33,518 nucleotides of DNA from Lachnospiraceae bacterium (GCA_015057275.1 SVEO01000019.1:1-33518), one strand, 5' to 3'. Positions 23,129 to 32,692 are shown, numbered from the stretch's first letter. Notes: generated by a model not told the origin, from the letters alone. A program made the numbers and translations.

Positions 23129-23887
23129 TTAGTCCTCCACTACACGATACAAATAGCTTCTGCCGCGTTTTCCTGTTCTTTCGACAATCCCCGTCTGCAT
23201 AAAAATCGTCAGCACAATACTGCCGATTTCGGCGTGGATTTTGGCAGCAACGGAAAAATCCTTAACGGTAAATTCGTCTGGTAATTCATACGGAATGAGC
23301 TCCAAATAATCCTGTGGGCAGGTAAAATCATACTCTGCCACCAGCTTGCCTGGCAGACGATCGCAACGGTTGCTGCCTTTCTTTTTATTTTTACTCCAAC
23401 CGTCCAAAAAGCGCAACTCATCCATCTCCATGAAGATAAGCTTCAAGCGAAAATTGGGATGTTTTATAAACTGTTTAATTTTATAAAGCTCCCAAAACAC
23501 CTCATACGGGCTTCCCTTCTTCGGCGATTTGTGCCGCGCGGAAATCTCACCGGATTCCTTGTCCACCCAGCGCAGCCACTTAACCGCCGGAATCGGATAA
23601 ACGACCGTTACCGGATATTCCGGCAGAAACGCGGCTAGTTTTTCCTTAAGTGTACCAAAATTACGCGTCTGTATTTCCACAATCTCACCGTTGTGGAAAA
23701 TATCCGCATGATAGCTGCCGATTTTAATTTCCTGCTTTTGCATGTCCGGTTCAAGGTAGCGTTTAACCACAGCATGCACTGTTTTTTCCGACAATACACC
23801 GATGGAGTCGCGCAGTCGCTCACTGTCATAAAATTCATTTTTCGCGGCTTCAAACCGTGCCTTCATTTCTTCATTTGCAGGTGTCAT
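23129..23887 (-). CDS. Hypothetical protein with PD-(D/E)XK nuclease-like motif and winged-helix-like C terminus
   Basis: The family is not recognised. In the 252-residue protein, a helix with Glu (VLSEKTVHAVVKRYLEPD, about 31-48) precedes a hairpin, GSYHADIFHNGEIVEIQTRN (about 58-77). The D-x(n)-ExQ pattern is a variant of the PD-(D/E)XK nuclease core in which Gln replaces the usual Lys. A basic middle region (KNKKKGSNRCDRLPGKL) follows. The C terminus (about 205-252, TVKDFSVAAKIHAEIGSIVL then GIVERTGKRGRSYLYRV) reads like a winged-helix DNA-binding domain. I prefer the ATG at 23887 because GGAG is 6 bases upstream; an ATG four codons earlier is weaker. It starts 56 bases after polC and is coupled to the membrane-protein gene. 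A role in DNA metabolism is inferred only. Confidence 0.7.
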   Translation of the reverse strand: MTPANEEMKARFEAAKNEFYDSERLRDSIGVLSEKTVHAVVKRYLEPDMQKQEIKIGSYHADIFHNGEIVEIQTRNFGTLKEKLAAFLPEYPVTVVYPIPAVKWLRWVDKESGEISARHKSPKKGSPYEVFWELYKIKQFIKHPNFRLKLIFMEMDELRFLDGWSKNKKKGSNRCDRLPGKLVAEYDFTCPQDYLELIPYELPDEFTVKDFSVAAKIHAEIGSIVLTIFMQTGIVERTGKRGRSYLYRVVED

Positions 23888-23943
23888 CTCAAGCTCCATT
23901 TCAAAATATCTTACACTGATTTTTCCGTGATTATCCCTTTCAA

Positions 23944-26900
23944 CTATACCAAATCGAACAGGGAGAGCTGGTTTGATTCCGGCAAACCATCTAGAATCTT
24001 TAAATCCGCCATGAAATCGACGACGTTTTTGGAAACTTTTGCGCGCTCGCGGAAATCGTCCTTCGAGAGGAACGGTCCGCCCTTAACCGCTTCTACCACT
24101 GCATCCGCCGCCTTGTCGCCGAGACCTTCAATCGTATCAATCGCCGGCATCAGCTTGCCATCGATAATCTGGAAACGGTGCGCCTGTGCCACCTCCAAAT
24201 CAAGTGGCAAAAACTCAAAACCGCGGGCATACATTTCCTGCACGATCTTCATATCCTTTAAGGTTTCCTGTTCTTTCTGCGTCAGCTGTTTTGCATCATT
24301 TCTCTTTTTATAATCATCCAAATAATATTCCAGTCGCTCCTTCCCCAGGCACATCAGCTCATAAGAAAATGCCTTGGCACGGATGCTGAAATAGGCCGCA
24401 TAATAAGCCAACGGATAATATACTTTAAAGTAGGCAATGCGGAACGCCATCATAACGTATGCCGCCGCGTGTGCCTTCGGGAACATGTACTTAATCTTTT
24501 TGCACGACCAGATATACCATTCCGGCACATTTGCTGCGCGCATCGCCGTCTCCCATTCCGGCTTTAAGCCCTTGCCCTTACGCACGGACTCCATGATGGT
24601 AAACGACAATTCCGAATCCATGCCCTGCAAAATGAGATATGTCATAATATCATCTCGCGTACAGATGGCGGTGGAAATCGTCGCCTTGCCCTCTTGAATA
24701 AGCGTTTGTGCGTTGCCGAGCCACACGTCAGTACCGTGTGACAGCCCGGAAATTCGAATCAGGTCAGAGAATGACTGCGGTTTTGTATCAATCAACATCT
24801 GGATAACAAAATCCGTACCAAATTCCGGGATACCGAGTGAACCGAGTGTACAACCACCGAGATCATCCGGTGTCACACCAAGTGCCTCCGTACTTAAGAA
24901 CAGACTCATTACTTTCTTATCGTCGAGTGGAATTGTCTTCGCATCGAGTCCAGTGATATCTTCTAACATTCGAATCATCGTCGGATCATCGTGTCCGAGA
25001 ATGTCGAGCTTCAATAAGTTATGGTCAATCGAGTGATAATCGAAGTGCGTGGTAATCGTCTTCGTTGTCATATCGTTGGCCGGACGCTGCACCGGGGTAA
25101 ATGAATTAATGTCCTCGCCGTGCGGCAATACGATGATACCGCCCGGATGCTGACCCGTCGTTCGGCGCACACCTACACATCCTTCTACGATACGGTTAAT
25201 TTCGCACGTGCGCTTACGCTCGCCGCGCTCTTCATAATAATTCTTCACATAACCGAATGCCGTCTTATCCGCCAACGTACCGATCGTGCCGGCACGGAAA
25301 GTTTGACCTTTTCCAAAAATAACTTCGGTGTAATCGTGAGCGTTACTCTGATATTCGCCAGAGAAGTTTAAGTCGATATCCGGCTCTTTATTTCCTTTAA
25401 ATCCAAGGAAAGTCTCAAATGGAATGTCGAAGCCTGCCTTTGTCAGCGGTCGTCCGCAGTTTGGGCATGTTCGGTCCGGCATATCACAGCCGGCACGTCC
25501 GGCATATGCCTTTACTTCCGGTGAATCAAAATCATAAAAATGACATTCCTCACAATAATAGTGCGGACTGAGCGGATTTACTTCCGTAATACCAGCCATC
25601 GTCGCTACGAAGGAGGAACCGACCGAACCTCGCGAGCCTACGAGGTAACCGTCATCATTGGACTTCCACACAAGCTTCTGGGCGATAATGTACATTACCG
25701 CAAAACCGTTGCTGATAATTGAGTTTAACTCACGTTCCAATCGCTCGACTACGACTTCCGGAAGATTTTCCCCATACATCGAATGCGCCTTATTATAGCA
25801 AATCTCACGTAAGGTTTGATCAGAATCCGGAATTACCGGCGGACACTTGTCCGGGCGTACCGGCTCGATTTTTTCAATCATATCGGCAATCAAATTCGTG
25901 TTGGCCACGACCACCTCGTACGCCTTATCGCTGCCGAGATATGCAAATTCTTCTAACATTTCGTTTGTCGTATGTAAATAGAGCGGTGCCTGATTGTCCG
26001 CATCGGAGAAGCCCTTGCCCGCCATGATAATGCGGCGGTAAATCTCGTCCTCCGGCTCTAAAAAATGTACGTCACACGTTGCCACCACCGGTTTGTTAAA
26101 CTGCTCGCCGAGACGGACAATTTTACGGTTCAGCTCACGTAAATCTTCTTCTGAGGATACCCAGCTCGATTCACTGTCAATCATAAAACGATTGTTACCG
26201 ATTGGCTGAATTTCCAGATAATCGTAGAATTTGACGATTCTGGCAATTTCTTCTTCGCTACGCTGATTTAAAACTGCCTGGAACAGCTCGCCCGCCTCGC
26301 AGGCTGAGCCTAAAATCAGACCGTCGCGGTATTTTAAGAGTTCACTCTTCGGTATACGCGGTCTTCTGGCATAATACTGAATATGTGACATCGACACCAA
26401 CCGGTACAAATTGATACGCCCGATATCATTCGCCGCCAAAATAATCGCGTGGTACGTCGGCAGCTTTTTCACAAGCTCCTCCGACGATTTGCCGAGCTCA
26501 TTGACCCCGGCTAACGTGTCGATGCCCTGTTCGATAAGCATTTCAATAAATTTCACAAAAATATGTGCCGTACATTCGGCATCATCAACTGCGCGATGAT
26601 GATTTTCCAGCGACACATTTAACGCCTTTGCCACCGCATCCAGCTTGTATTTGGAAAGCTTCGGCAGCAACACGCGCGCCAGCGGTAACGTGTCCACAAT
26701 CGTAAACCGGCACGGCACTCCCAATTCCGCCGCTTTCGCCGCAATAAATCCCATATCAAATTCCGCATTATGTGCTACGACCGCCGCACCCTCACAGAAG
26801 CGTAGAAAATCCGGTAGTACTGCATCAATGGTTCTCGCACCAACCACCATGCTATCGTTAATACCGGTCAACTGCTCGATGTTGAATGGAATCGGAATCT

Positions 26901-28476
26901 GCGGGTTCACAAACTCGGAGAAACGGTCGGTTATGTTACCGTTTTCAACCTTAACCGCACCGATTTCGATGATACGGTCTTTTTCCGCGCTAAACCCCGT
27001 TGTTTCTATATCAAATACGACATAAGTATCTTTTAACGTCTGGCCCTGCTCGTCACGGATGATTTCCTTCAAATCATCGACGAGGTAGGCTTCCATACCG
27101 TAAATCACTTTGAAATCATCTTTTATCTTCCACATTGCGTGCAGTGCTTCTGTGAATCCCTGCACAACACCGTGGTCGGTAATCGCCAATGCCTTGTGAC
27201 CGAAAGAAATCGCACGCTTAATAATATCGCCGGCATCGGACACCCCATCCATGTCACTCATCTTTGTATGACAATGCAGCTCAACTCGCTTCTCCGGTGC
27301 GGTATCGGCACGCTTGGTTGTAAAATCACCGATTTTTTTGATGCCGGTCACAGAAGCAATCGTGAGCTGGCCGTCGAAACGGTCAATCGTCGTCACGCCC
27401 CGCAGCTTAACAAAAGTTCCCTTTTTCAAACCATCGGTAATCTCAGCCACCTGCTCATTTTTCGCAAACATTTTTACCGTAATCGTGTCGGTAAAGTCGG
27501 TAATATCAATCATGAGAATGGTCTTTTCGTTGCGTAATTCGCGCTTGTCGACCATACGAATTTGGCCACGTATGACCACTTCACCCATTTCATTTTGAAT
27601 CGAAGAGATTGGGATTTCTTCGCCGTCGAAATCGCGTCCGTAAAGTACATCCGGATTATCAGAGCGCTTGACAGAACTGTAGCTGCGGAAGTTATCCTTC
27701 TTTTCCGCGGAAAAAACGGGCTTTGCATCCTTTTTCACTTCTCTGAATTTTTCCGTCGGTTTGGCCATTGTTTTTCCTTCGTCCGCACTTTGCTTGTCAA
27801 CATCGTCGGATTTCATCATCGCCTTCTTCGTTTCTGCCTGCTGCGTAGTCAAGGCAGTCATCTCTTCACTATCCGTTCCATCCGACTTGCCTGCATGATT
27901 GCGGTTCCAAATCGCCTGTATTTCCTGCGCAATCTGTTCTTCCTTCTGCTTCTTTGACTTGCTTTCCTTCGGCTCCACGTAATCGTAATTCACTTCCAGA
28001 GGTAGGCCGCAGCGCTCGGTAAAAATCTTCTCTAATACGCGTTTTAATTCTGCCGCTTTTTCTTTCGCAATCATACGGTCTTCCACCGTCAATGTAAGCA
28101 CATCCTTCGTATCAAAACGCGCCTTCGCTTTTTTTAGTAAACTCTGCAAATAATGGCTGTAATCACCAAGTTCCAAGAGAATACTTTCCTTGTAAATCGC
28201 AAAAAGATTCTCCCTCGTGTACTGACTCGAAAGTTCGAACTTTTCTTCTATTTTCACGTTGCAGTCCACATTCGCAAAATACTGCTGTTTGATGGCTTGC
28301 TCGACACCATAAATGATATTCTTCTCAATCAAACGATTGCTTACCAACTGAATACGCAGCAGATTTTGCACTTTGTTGCGTGACAATCTTGTGACCGTCA
28401 CATATTGAAAAATTGCTTCCCATTCCGCGGATAATTTCAATTGTGGAAAAACATCAAAAAACTTCTTTGGTTCCAT
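23944..28476 (-). CDS. polC: DNA polymerase III alpha subunit, Gram-positive PolC type
   Basis: The main replicative polymerase of Firmicutes, with built-in 3'-5' proofreading. The 1510-residue protein has an N-terminal region with a charged Lys/Glu/Gln linker (about 165-275) and an OB fold (about 310-385). The PHP domain (from about 399, HCHTKMSDMDGV) is interrupted by a DEDD exonuclease (from about 484, VVFDIETTGF then VAHNAEFDMGF). Next come a Cys4 zinc-binding segment (CEECHFYDF through CPNCG) and the catalytic palm (PDIDLNFSGEYQ, about 1034). Fingers and tandem HhH follow. SRGSVGSSFVATMAGITEVN is typical of PolC. The length is slightly above the usual 1430-1450. The start at 28476 has only a distant AAAGG, so initiation may be modest. 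It lies 20 bases after ispG, a common arrangement in Clostridia. Confidence 0.97.
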   Translation of the reverse strand: MEPKKFFDVFPQLKLSAEWEAIFQYVTVTRLSRNKVQNLLRIQLVSNRLIEKNIIYGVEQAIKQQYFANVDCNVKIEEKFELSSQYTRENLFAIYKESILLELGDYSHYLQSLLKKAKARFDTKDVLTLTVEDRMIAKEKAAELKRVLEKIFTERCGLPLEVNYDYVEPKESKSKKQKEEQIAQEIQAIWNRNHAGKSDGTDSEEMTALTTQQAETKKAMMKSDDVDKQSADEGKTMAKPTEKFREVKKDAKPVFSAEKKDNFRSYSSVKRSDNPDVLYGRDFDGEEIPISSIQNEMGEVVIRGQIRMVDKRELRNEKTILMIDITDFTDTITVKMFAKNEQVAEITDGLKKGTFVKLRGVTTIDRFDGQLTIASVTGIKKIGDFTTKRADTAPEKRVELHCHTKMSDMDGVSDAGDIIKRAISFGHKALAITDHGVVQGFTEALHAMWKIKDDFKVIYGMEAYLVDDLKEIIRDEQGQTLKDTYVVFDIETTGFSAEKDRIIEIGAVKVENGNITDRFSEFVNPQIPIPFNIEQLTGINDSMVVGARTIDAVLPDFLRFCEGAAVVAHNAEFDMGFIAAKAAELGVPCRFTIVDTLPLARVLLPKLSKYKLDAVAKALNVSLENHHRAVDDAECTAHIFVKFIEMLIEQGIDTLAGVNELGKSSEELVKKLPTYHAIILAANDIGRINLYRLVSMSHIQYYARRPRIPKSELLKYRDGLILGSACEAGELFQAVLNQRSEEEIARIVKFYDYLEIQPIGNNRFMIDSESSWVSSEEDLRELNRKIVRLGEQFNKPVVATCDVHFLEPEDEIYRRIIMAGKGFSDADNQAPLYLHTTNEMLEEFAYLGSDKAYEVVVANTNLIADMIEKIEPVRPDKCPPVIPDSDQTLREICYNKAHSMYGENLPEVVVERLERELNSIISNGFAVMYIIAQKLVWKSNDDGYLVGSRGSVGSSFVATMAGITEVNPLSPHYYCEECHFYDFDSPEVKAYAGRAGCDMPDRTCPNCGRPLTKAGFDIPFETFLGFKGNKEPDIDLNFSGEYQSNAHDYTEVIFGKGQTFRAGTIGTLADKTAFGYVKNYYEERGERKRTCEINRIVEGCVGVRRTTGQHPGGIIVLPHGEDINSFTPVQRPANDMTTKTITTHFDYHSIDHNLLKLDILGHDDPTMIRMLEDITGLDAKTIPLDDKKVMSLFLSTEALGVTPDDLGGCTLGSLGIPEFGTDFVIQMLIDTKPQSFSDLIRISGLSHGTDVWLGNAQTLIQEGKATISTAICTRDDIMTYLILQGMDSELSFTIMESVRKGKGLKPEWETAMRAANVPEWYIWSCKKIKYMFPKAHAAAYVMMAFRIAYFKVYYPLAYYAAYFSIRAKAFSYELMCLGKERLEYYLDDYKKRNDAKQLTQKEQETLKDMKIVQEMYARGFEFLPLDLEVAQAHRFQIIDGKLMPAIDTIEGLGDKAADAVVEAVKGGPFLSKDDFRERAKVSKNVVDFMADLKILDGLPESNQLSLFDLV

Positions 28477-28496
28477 AGAATACTTTTGCCTTTCTC

Positions 28497-29564
28497 TTAT
28501 GCCTGACGCATTGCGTCTAACTCCTTCTTTAGTTCACAAAGCAGCTCGCTCTCCGGCACTTTACGCAAAACTTTGCCGTGCTTCATAATCAAGCCTTCGC
28601 CCTTACCGCCGGCAATACCTAAATCAGCTTCTCTGGCCTCGCCCGGTCCATTTACTACACAGCCCATCACAGCCACCTTTATATTCAAATCATCATACCC
28701 TGCTACCATCGTTTCCACCTGATTTGCCAGCGCGATTAAATCAATCTGCGTTCTGCCGCAGGTCGGGCAAGAAACTACGGTAATGCCGGAATTGCGCAAG
28801 CCCAGCGTGCGCAAAATCAGCTTCGCCGACTTAATTTCTTCCACCGGGTCGCCGGTTAAGGATACACGAATCGTATCACCGATACCCTGTCCCAAAATCA
28901 TGCCCAGACCAACCGCCGACTTGATATTTCCGGAATAAAGGGTGCCAGCCTCGGTAATGCCGACATGCAACGGATAATTCGTCTGCTTTGCTATCAGTTC
29001 ATGCGCCTTCACACACATCAATACATCTGAAGATTTGATGCTGATTACCATCTGGTCAAAATCATATTTCTCAAGCATCGCCACTTTATCGAGTGCGCTC
29101 TCGACGATGCCTTCCGCTGTCACATGGCCATACTTTTCCAAAATCGACTTTTCCAGTGAGCCACTGTTTACGCCCACACGAATCGGCACACCATATTTTT
29201 TTGCCGTCTCCACGACCGCCTTCACGCGGTCCTCACCGCCGATATTGCCTGGATTAATGCGGATTTTATCAGCACCATTTTCCATCGCGGCAATCGCCAT
29301 GCGGTAATCAAAATGAATATCTGCCACCAGCGGAATATGAATCTGCTTTTTAATCTCTCGAACCGCCTCCGCCGCTTCCAGCGTCGGCACAGTACAACGC
29401 ACAATGTCGCAGCCCGCTTCTTCAAGGCTCAAAATCTGCGCCACGGTTGCCTGCACATCTTCGGTTTTTGTATTGGTCATCGACTGAATCAACACTGGAT
29501 TTCCACCGCCAATGACACGCTCCCCGATTTTTATTACTTTTGTATTGTCACGATGCATGCTCAT
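28497..29564 (-). CDS. ispG: 4-hydroxy-3-methylbut-2-en-1-yl diphosphate synthase
   Basis: A [4Fe-4S] enzyme of the MEP isoprenoid pathway that converts the cyclic diphosphate MEcPP to HMBPP. The 355-residue protein starts with the substrate barrel ([20 protein letters not shown], then [20 protein letters not shown]) and [20 protein letters not shown]. The cluster domain supplies Cys residues in [11 protein letters not shown] (about 264-267) and [12 protein letters not shown] (about 300), with the conserved Glu of GPGE. The ATG follows AGGAGG by 5-6 bases. It lies between a CapA-like gene (14 bases) and polC (20 bases) in a compact unit. The widespread clostridial neighbours dxr and rseP are not in front of it here. 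Confidence 0.97.
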   Translation of the reverse strand: MSMHRDNTKVIKIGERVIGGGNPVLIQSMTNTKTEDVQATVAQILSLEEAGCDIVRCTVPTLEAAEAVREIKKQIHIPLVADIHFDYRMAIAAMENGADKIRINPGNIGGEDRVKAVVETAKKYGVPIRVGVNSGSLEKSILEKYGHVTAEGIVESALDKVAMLEKYDFDQMVISIKSSDVLMCVKAHELIAKQTNYPLHVGITEAGTLYSGNIKSAVGLGMILGQGIGDTIRVSLTGDPVEEIKSAKLILRTLGLRNSGITVVSCPTCGRTQIDLIALANQVETMVAGYDDLNIKVAVMGCVVNGPGEAREADLGIAGGKGEGLIMKHGKVLRKVPESELLCELKKELDAMRQA

Positions 29565-29578
29565 TTTTCCTCCTATTC

Positions 29579-30805
29579 TTACTCCACTACATTCTCGCCG
29601 GAAACTTCCTCCGGGCCTTCGGTTGTTTCCTCACGCACAACTCCGTTTTCATCAACTTCTACATTCATAGAAATATCCTCCAGAAATGAGAAAATTCGCT
29701 CCTTCTCATCGCCGGTTACGATTTGCGTCTTCGCGCCGCTTTGAATGGCCGGCACCACCGACACCTCTAGCTCCCCACCTTCATCATTGCCCGAAAAATG
29801 CAGTTCAATTAGCATACTGTCGAGCGTTTTATTGTTAAACCAATAATTTCCCATGCTGTAAATAATCGGCTTACCATCATAATATTCCATACCCTGCAGG
29901 CAATGGGAATGCGCGCCGATGACTACATCGGCACCGGCGTTCAAATAATCTTTGCCGGTCGAAAGCTGCACATCTTCCAGCTCGTAGCTGTACTCGGTAC
30001 CCCAATGCACGTAGGCGATGACAAAATCTGCATTCGCATCAGCCTCCGCAATCGTCTGCAAGAACAGCTCGGTATCGTAGCAACGCAAAATGCCCGGCGC
30101 ATCCTCGGTGGCCTGCGGCGTCATCTTATATTTTTCTGCACGGGAAGCGGCCACAAAAGCAACCGTCTTACCGTCAATCTCATAATAGACCGGCCGCATC
30201 GCCTCGGCCAGATTCTTTCCTGCGCCAACATAGTCGATACCTGCGTCCGTCAAAGTCTTAAATGTATCGAGCAACGCCTGCTCACCATAATCGTACACAT
30301 GATTATTCGCCAGACTGACAATATCCACACCCATCTCCTGCAGCACACTTACACGGGTCGGATTGGCACGGAATGTGTACATTTTATTCGGAAGCGGCGA
30401 ACCGTTCGTGCTAAATGTGAACTCATTGTTCAGGCACATCACATCGGCCTGCTGCATCCTCTCTAACAGCTCCGGCGAAATGCAATCATAAATGCCGTTC
30501 GCGCTGGCATCTAACTGCGCCGTCGTCACCGCTGACTCATCAAGGCTGATATCACCAGCGAAGCAGACGGTAAAATCATATTCATGTAAATCAACAGTGG
30601 TTGGCTGCTCCGTGGTAACTTCCTCTGTCGTTGTTTCCTCGGGGGTAGTTTCTTCTGAAGTTGTTTGCTGCGGAGTGCTTTCCGCAGTTGTTTCGGAATT
30701 TGCAAAATTGTTGCCCGCCTCATTTTGCGCTTGCTGTGCCTTTCCGCAACCGCTTAGGAGTAGCAATACGCCAATTAGCAACATACATACTCTATTCTTT
30801 TTCAT
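29579..30805 (-). CDS. CapA-family lipoprotein (PGA_cap metallophosphatase-like)
   Basis: A 408-residue membrane-anchored protein of the CapA/PgsA family, related to calcineurin-like metallophosphoesterases and first known from poly-gamma-glutamate capsule export. Residues 1-20 are a lipoprotein signal with lipobox LLSGC (Cys20). A Thr/Glu/Pro-rich spacer follows (about 35-70). The domain begins [14 protein letters not shown] and contains [29 protein letters not shown], the YVHWGTEY motif and [20 protein letters not shown]. These Asp, Asn and His residues match the metal-site pattern. The C terminus is acidic. The ATG follows GAGGAGGAGC. It is first in the capA-ispG-polC run behind the promoter at 30839-30868. 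No capBC genes are nearby, so capsule synthesis is not implied. Confidence 0.9.
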   Translation of the reverse strand: MKKNRVCMLLIGVLLLLSGCGKAQQAQNEAGNNFANSETTAESTPQQTTSEETTPEETTTEEVTTEQPTTVDLHEYDFTVCFAGDISLDESAVTTAQLDASANGIYDCISPELLERMQQADVMCLNNEFTFSTNGSPLPNKMYTFRANPTRVSVLQEMGVDIVSLANNHVYDYGEQALLDTFKTLTDAGIDYVGAGKNLAEAMRPVYYEIDGKTVAFVAASRAEKYKMTPQATEDAPGILRCYDTELFLQTIAEADANADFVIAYVHWGTEYSYELEDVQLSTGKDYLNAGADVVIGAHSHCLQGMEYYDGKPIIYSMGNYWFNNKTLDSMLIELHFSGNDEGGELEVSVVPAIQSGAKTQIVTGDEKERIFSFLEDISMNVEVDENGVVREETTEGPEEVSGENVVE

Positions 30806-30838
30806 ATATCGCTCCTCCTCGCATAATCCCAGATAATA

Positions 30839-30868
30839 ATTATATCATATAAAAGTAGAATCGCACAA
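30839..30868 (-). promoter_or_regulatory. Promoter of the capA-ispG-polC run
   Basis: TATAAT (30844-30839) is preceded by TGA, forming an extended -10 (TGnTATAAT). TTGTGC (30868-30863) lies 18 bases upstream as a weak -35. The predicted leader to the capA ATG is about 30 bases. Confidence 0.7.
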
Positions 30869-31010
30869 TCACTTTTCATCTGTAGATATCGTATGATTTA
30901 ATACAATTATTCTTGCACCATAGAACCATCAGTTGTGTGAAGAAAAACGAGACAATGATGCCGATAAGACGCTAGATACATGCCTTCTCCTAAAATTCAA
31001 ATAAAATAGA

Positions 31011-31061
31011 AGCATCGCATCATAAGATAATTTTTCCTAAAACCACTTATTTTGCGATGCT
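31011..31061 (-). terminator. Large interrupted hairpin, possible terminator of the accessory genes
   Basis: AGCATCGCA (31011-31019) pairs with TGCGATGCT (31053-31061), and inside ATAAG pairs with CTTAT across a 2x2 internal loop. On the minus strand the stem is followed by TCTATTTTATTT, so it may terminate transcription from the 93-residue gene. The remainder of 30870-31182 shows no gene; it is A+T-rich and marks the change from housekeeping to accessory DNA. Confidence 0.5.
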
Positions 31062-31182
31062 CCTTGTTGTGAAAAAAGAGATTATTCACACATTGATAAT
31101 TTTCCTCACATTCTATCAATCCTTGAACGCTTTCTTAAAACCCTATTATTCTCTTACTCTCACACAAAACTAATTTTTAAAA

Positions 31183-31464
31183 TCAAAACAATAATGTAAA
31201 CATTTTTCCCTTTGTCTTATTTGTACCCGAAATAATGTATGCTTTTTCACGACTATCGATTAATATCTGTTCGTTAATATATTTCAGAAAATCCTTTTCG
31301 TTATACTTAACTGCAACTCTGCCCGCATTATCTTCGGTTAAACAACTTGATTGTTCACTCACCCATTCAAAAAATTGATTTTGAATCTCTATAATATTTG
31401 TTATATACCCATCCGGAATATAGATTGTGCATGAGTGGCAATCAAATTTTAAACTTATATTCAT
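31183..31464 (-). CDS. Small hypothetical protein (93 residues)
   Basis: The family is not recognised. The protein starts MNISLKFDCHSCTIYIPDGY and has a helix-like segment (NIIEIQNQFFEWVSEQ). It then has VAVKYNEKDFLKYINEQIL and a Lys-rich end (SGTNKTKGKMF). There is no signal peptide or membrane helix, so it should be cytoplasmic. The ATG follows GGGAG by 8 bases, which supports real translation. It lies in the A+T-rich tract downstream of the RHS fragment, where immunity proteins to RHS toxins are often found. An immunity role is possible but there is no direct evidence. Confidence 0.6.
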   Translation of the reverse strand: MNISLKFDCHSCTIYIPDGYITNIIEIQNQFFEWVSEQSSCLTEDNAGRVAVKYNEKDFLKYINEQILIDSREKAYIISGTNKTKGKMFTLLF

Positions 31465-31517
31465 TAAATTTTCTCCCTAGAACAAGTAATATACATGTCC
31501 TCCCTTTTTTAATCATT

Positions 31518-31961
31518 CTATTCCTGATTGATAGCTTCCCAATACACAATTACTCTTGCATGTTTGGAATAAATACACTTTCCGTAATTCGTTCCACTCG
31601 GAACAATGTCATGTCCTTTACCAACAAAAATATTTAAAGAACACTCTTTCAGCTTCACACTAGATGAATTGTATTCACATTCACCTATGTAAGTCTCATA
31701 TGAAGCCTCTCGTATATCAGCATTACAATTAGCGATTGTAAGTGATGTCCATACAATATCCACAATAATAACAATCACAATGATTAGACTCGGTCTAATT
31801 TTCCACTTACCAAATTCAAAATGCGAAGTCCCCAATTCTTTGTTAAGGAAGACCTCCACAAACACCATTCCACACAGACACATGATTAATATAATGATTC
31901 CTATCAATAGAATTGAATCCCTATGTTCTATGATAATTTGATTAAATGTATCGATATCCAT
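31518..31961 (-). CDS. Hypothetical membrane protein with two N-terminal helices
   Basis: The family is not recognised. The 147-residue protein has two hydrophobic helices, ILLIGIIILIMCLCGMVFVE (about 17-36) and SLIIVIVIIVDIVWTSLTIA (about 58-77). A soluble C-terminal half (about 78-147) contains four Cys residues (NCNADI, GECEYN, KECSLN, GKCIYS), possibly paired outside the membrane. The ATG follows GAGGAATGGCGG. It is between the lipoprotein and the 93-residue gene on the same strand. A tiny open frame with its own ribosome site lies just upstream (31982-32011). Confidence 0.65.
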   Translation of the reverse strand: MDIDTFNQIIIEHRDSILLIGIIILIMCLCGMVFVEVFLNKELGTSHFEFGKWKIRPSLIIVIVIIVDIVWTSLTIANCNADIREASYETYIGECEYNSSSVKLKECSLNIFVGKGHDIVPSGTNYGKCIYSKHARVIVYWEAINQE

Positions 31962-31981
31962 CCGCCATTCCTCTTTATTAT

Positions 31982-32011
31982 TTAAGTAATGAAAACTTTT
32001 CTTCTTTTCAT
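31982..32011 (-). CDS. Nine-residue open frame with strong ribosome site (possible leader peptide)
   Basis: AGAGGAGAATT precedes ATG and encodes MKRRKVFIT followed by TAA, 20 bases upstream of the 147-residue membrane-protein gene. It could be a leader peptide, or the remnant start of a decayed gene. Nothing else supports it, so it is reported with low confidence. The interval 31962-32086 holds nothing else recognisable apart from a short GTGT-TGATT-ACAC repeat. Confidence 0.2.
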   Translation of the reverse strand: MKRRKVFIT

Positions 32012-32086
32012 AATTCTCCTCTTATAATTGCATTCCTAGTGGGTAATGTGTTGATTACACGTTTCTTGAGTTAATCCATTTTAACG

Positions 32087-32578
32087 TTATTCAAAAGTAG
32101 GACGATCAATTACTCGTATTTCCTCGTTTGTGTTACATAGAGGAGACCACTCAAATAATTCCAGATTTAGTACTTCGCGCATCTCATCAACTCCAGTATA
32201 ATACTGCACTTGTTCGTCCGCAAAAGAAAATGACAGAAAGACGATATCATCATTGTCGCGTTCTTCACAAAGTACAAGATAGTCAGAAGTGAAAAAGCCT
32301 TTTATAAAATGACCTTCCAGAATTGCAGACTCATAAGTCAATGTAGAATCCTCTTTATAAAGATTTTCGTCGTCAACTCTAATGAGGTAAGTTTTTGAAC
32401 CCAAATCAACATACATACAATAATTTTGTGGAAATTTTTCCCAATATCCATCCCTGCTGCCCCAAAAGGTTTTGCCTATTTCAATTTCTGAAAACGTTTT
32501 AACCTTGAAGAAATCGCATCCACTAAATAAAATCGAGAAGAATGATAAAATAATCATTACCTTAAATAATTTTTTCAT
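32087..32578 (-). CDS. Small hypothetical lipoprotein
   Basis: A 163-residue protein with an N-terminal lipoprotein signal, lipobox ILFSGC (Cys21), so it should be anchored on the outer face of the membrane. The mature part is rich in aromatic and acidic residues (GSRDGYWEKFPQNYCMYVDL) and has no known motif I can identify. The ATG follows AAAGGAG by 6 bases. It is the first gene downstream of the RHS fragment, separated by about 160 bases containing a terminator and two hairpins. Extracellular immunity lipoproteins exist for some secreted toxins, which makes this a candidate partner, but that is inference. Confidence 0.65.
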   Translation of the reverse strand: MKKLFKVMIILSFFSILFSGCDFFKVKTFSEIEIGKTFWGSRDGYWEKFPQNYCMYVDLGSKTYLIRVDDENLYKEDSTLTYESAILEGHFIKGFFTSDYLVLCEERDNDDIVFLSFSFADEQVQYYTGVDEMREVLNLELFEWSPLCNTNEEIRVIDRPTFE

Positions 32579-32618
32579 AAAATCTCCTTTCAGAAGCGCA
32601 TTGCGTTGTGGAATTGTT

Positions 32619-32687
32619 CAAAGAAATTTGCGAATACGATTTCTTTGTAGCATCAGGGCAACTTTGTGACGCTTCGGCACAAATTGC
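32619..32687. repeat. Pair of adjacent inverted repeats upstream of the lipoprotein gene
   Basis: CAAAGAAAT (32619-32627) and ATTTCTTTG (32639-32647) form a perfect 9-bp stem with an 11-base loop. Immediately beside it GCAA-C-TTTGTG (32658-32668) pairs with CACAAA-TTGC (32678-32687) with one bulged base. Neither is followed by a T run. They lie in the leader of the lipoprotein gene and may be regulatory RNA structures or protein-binding sites. Confidence 0.4.
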
Positions 32688-32692
32688 CGTGT

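Noticed and set aside
23693-24313. Plus-strand open frame of 206 codons across the polC end and the nuclease-like gene
   Set aside because: It crosses two well-supported minus-strand genes and has no recognisable features.
31011-31061. Miniature transposable element or attC-like site
   Set aside because: The inverted repeat has no target-site duplication, and I see no second copy in the window or integrase gene; a terminator is a simpler reading.
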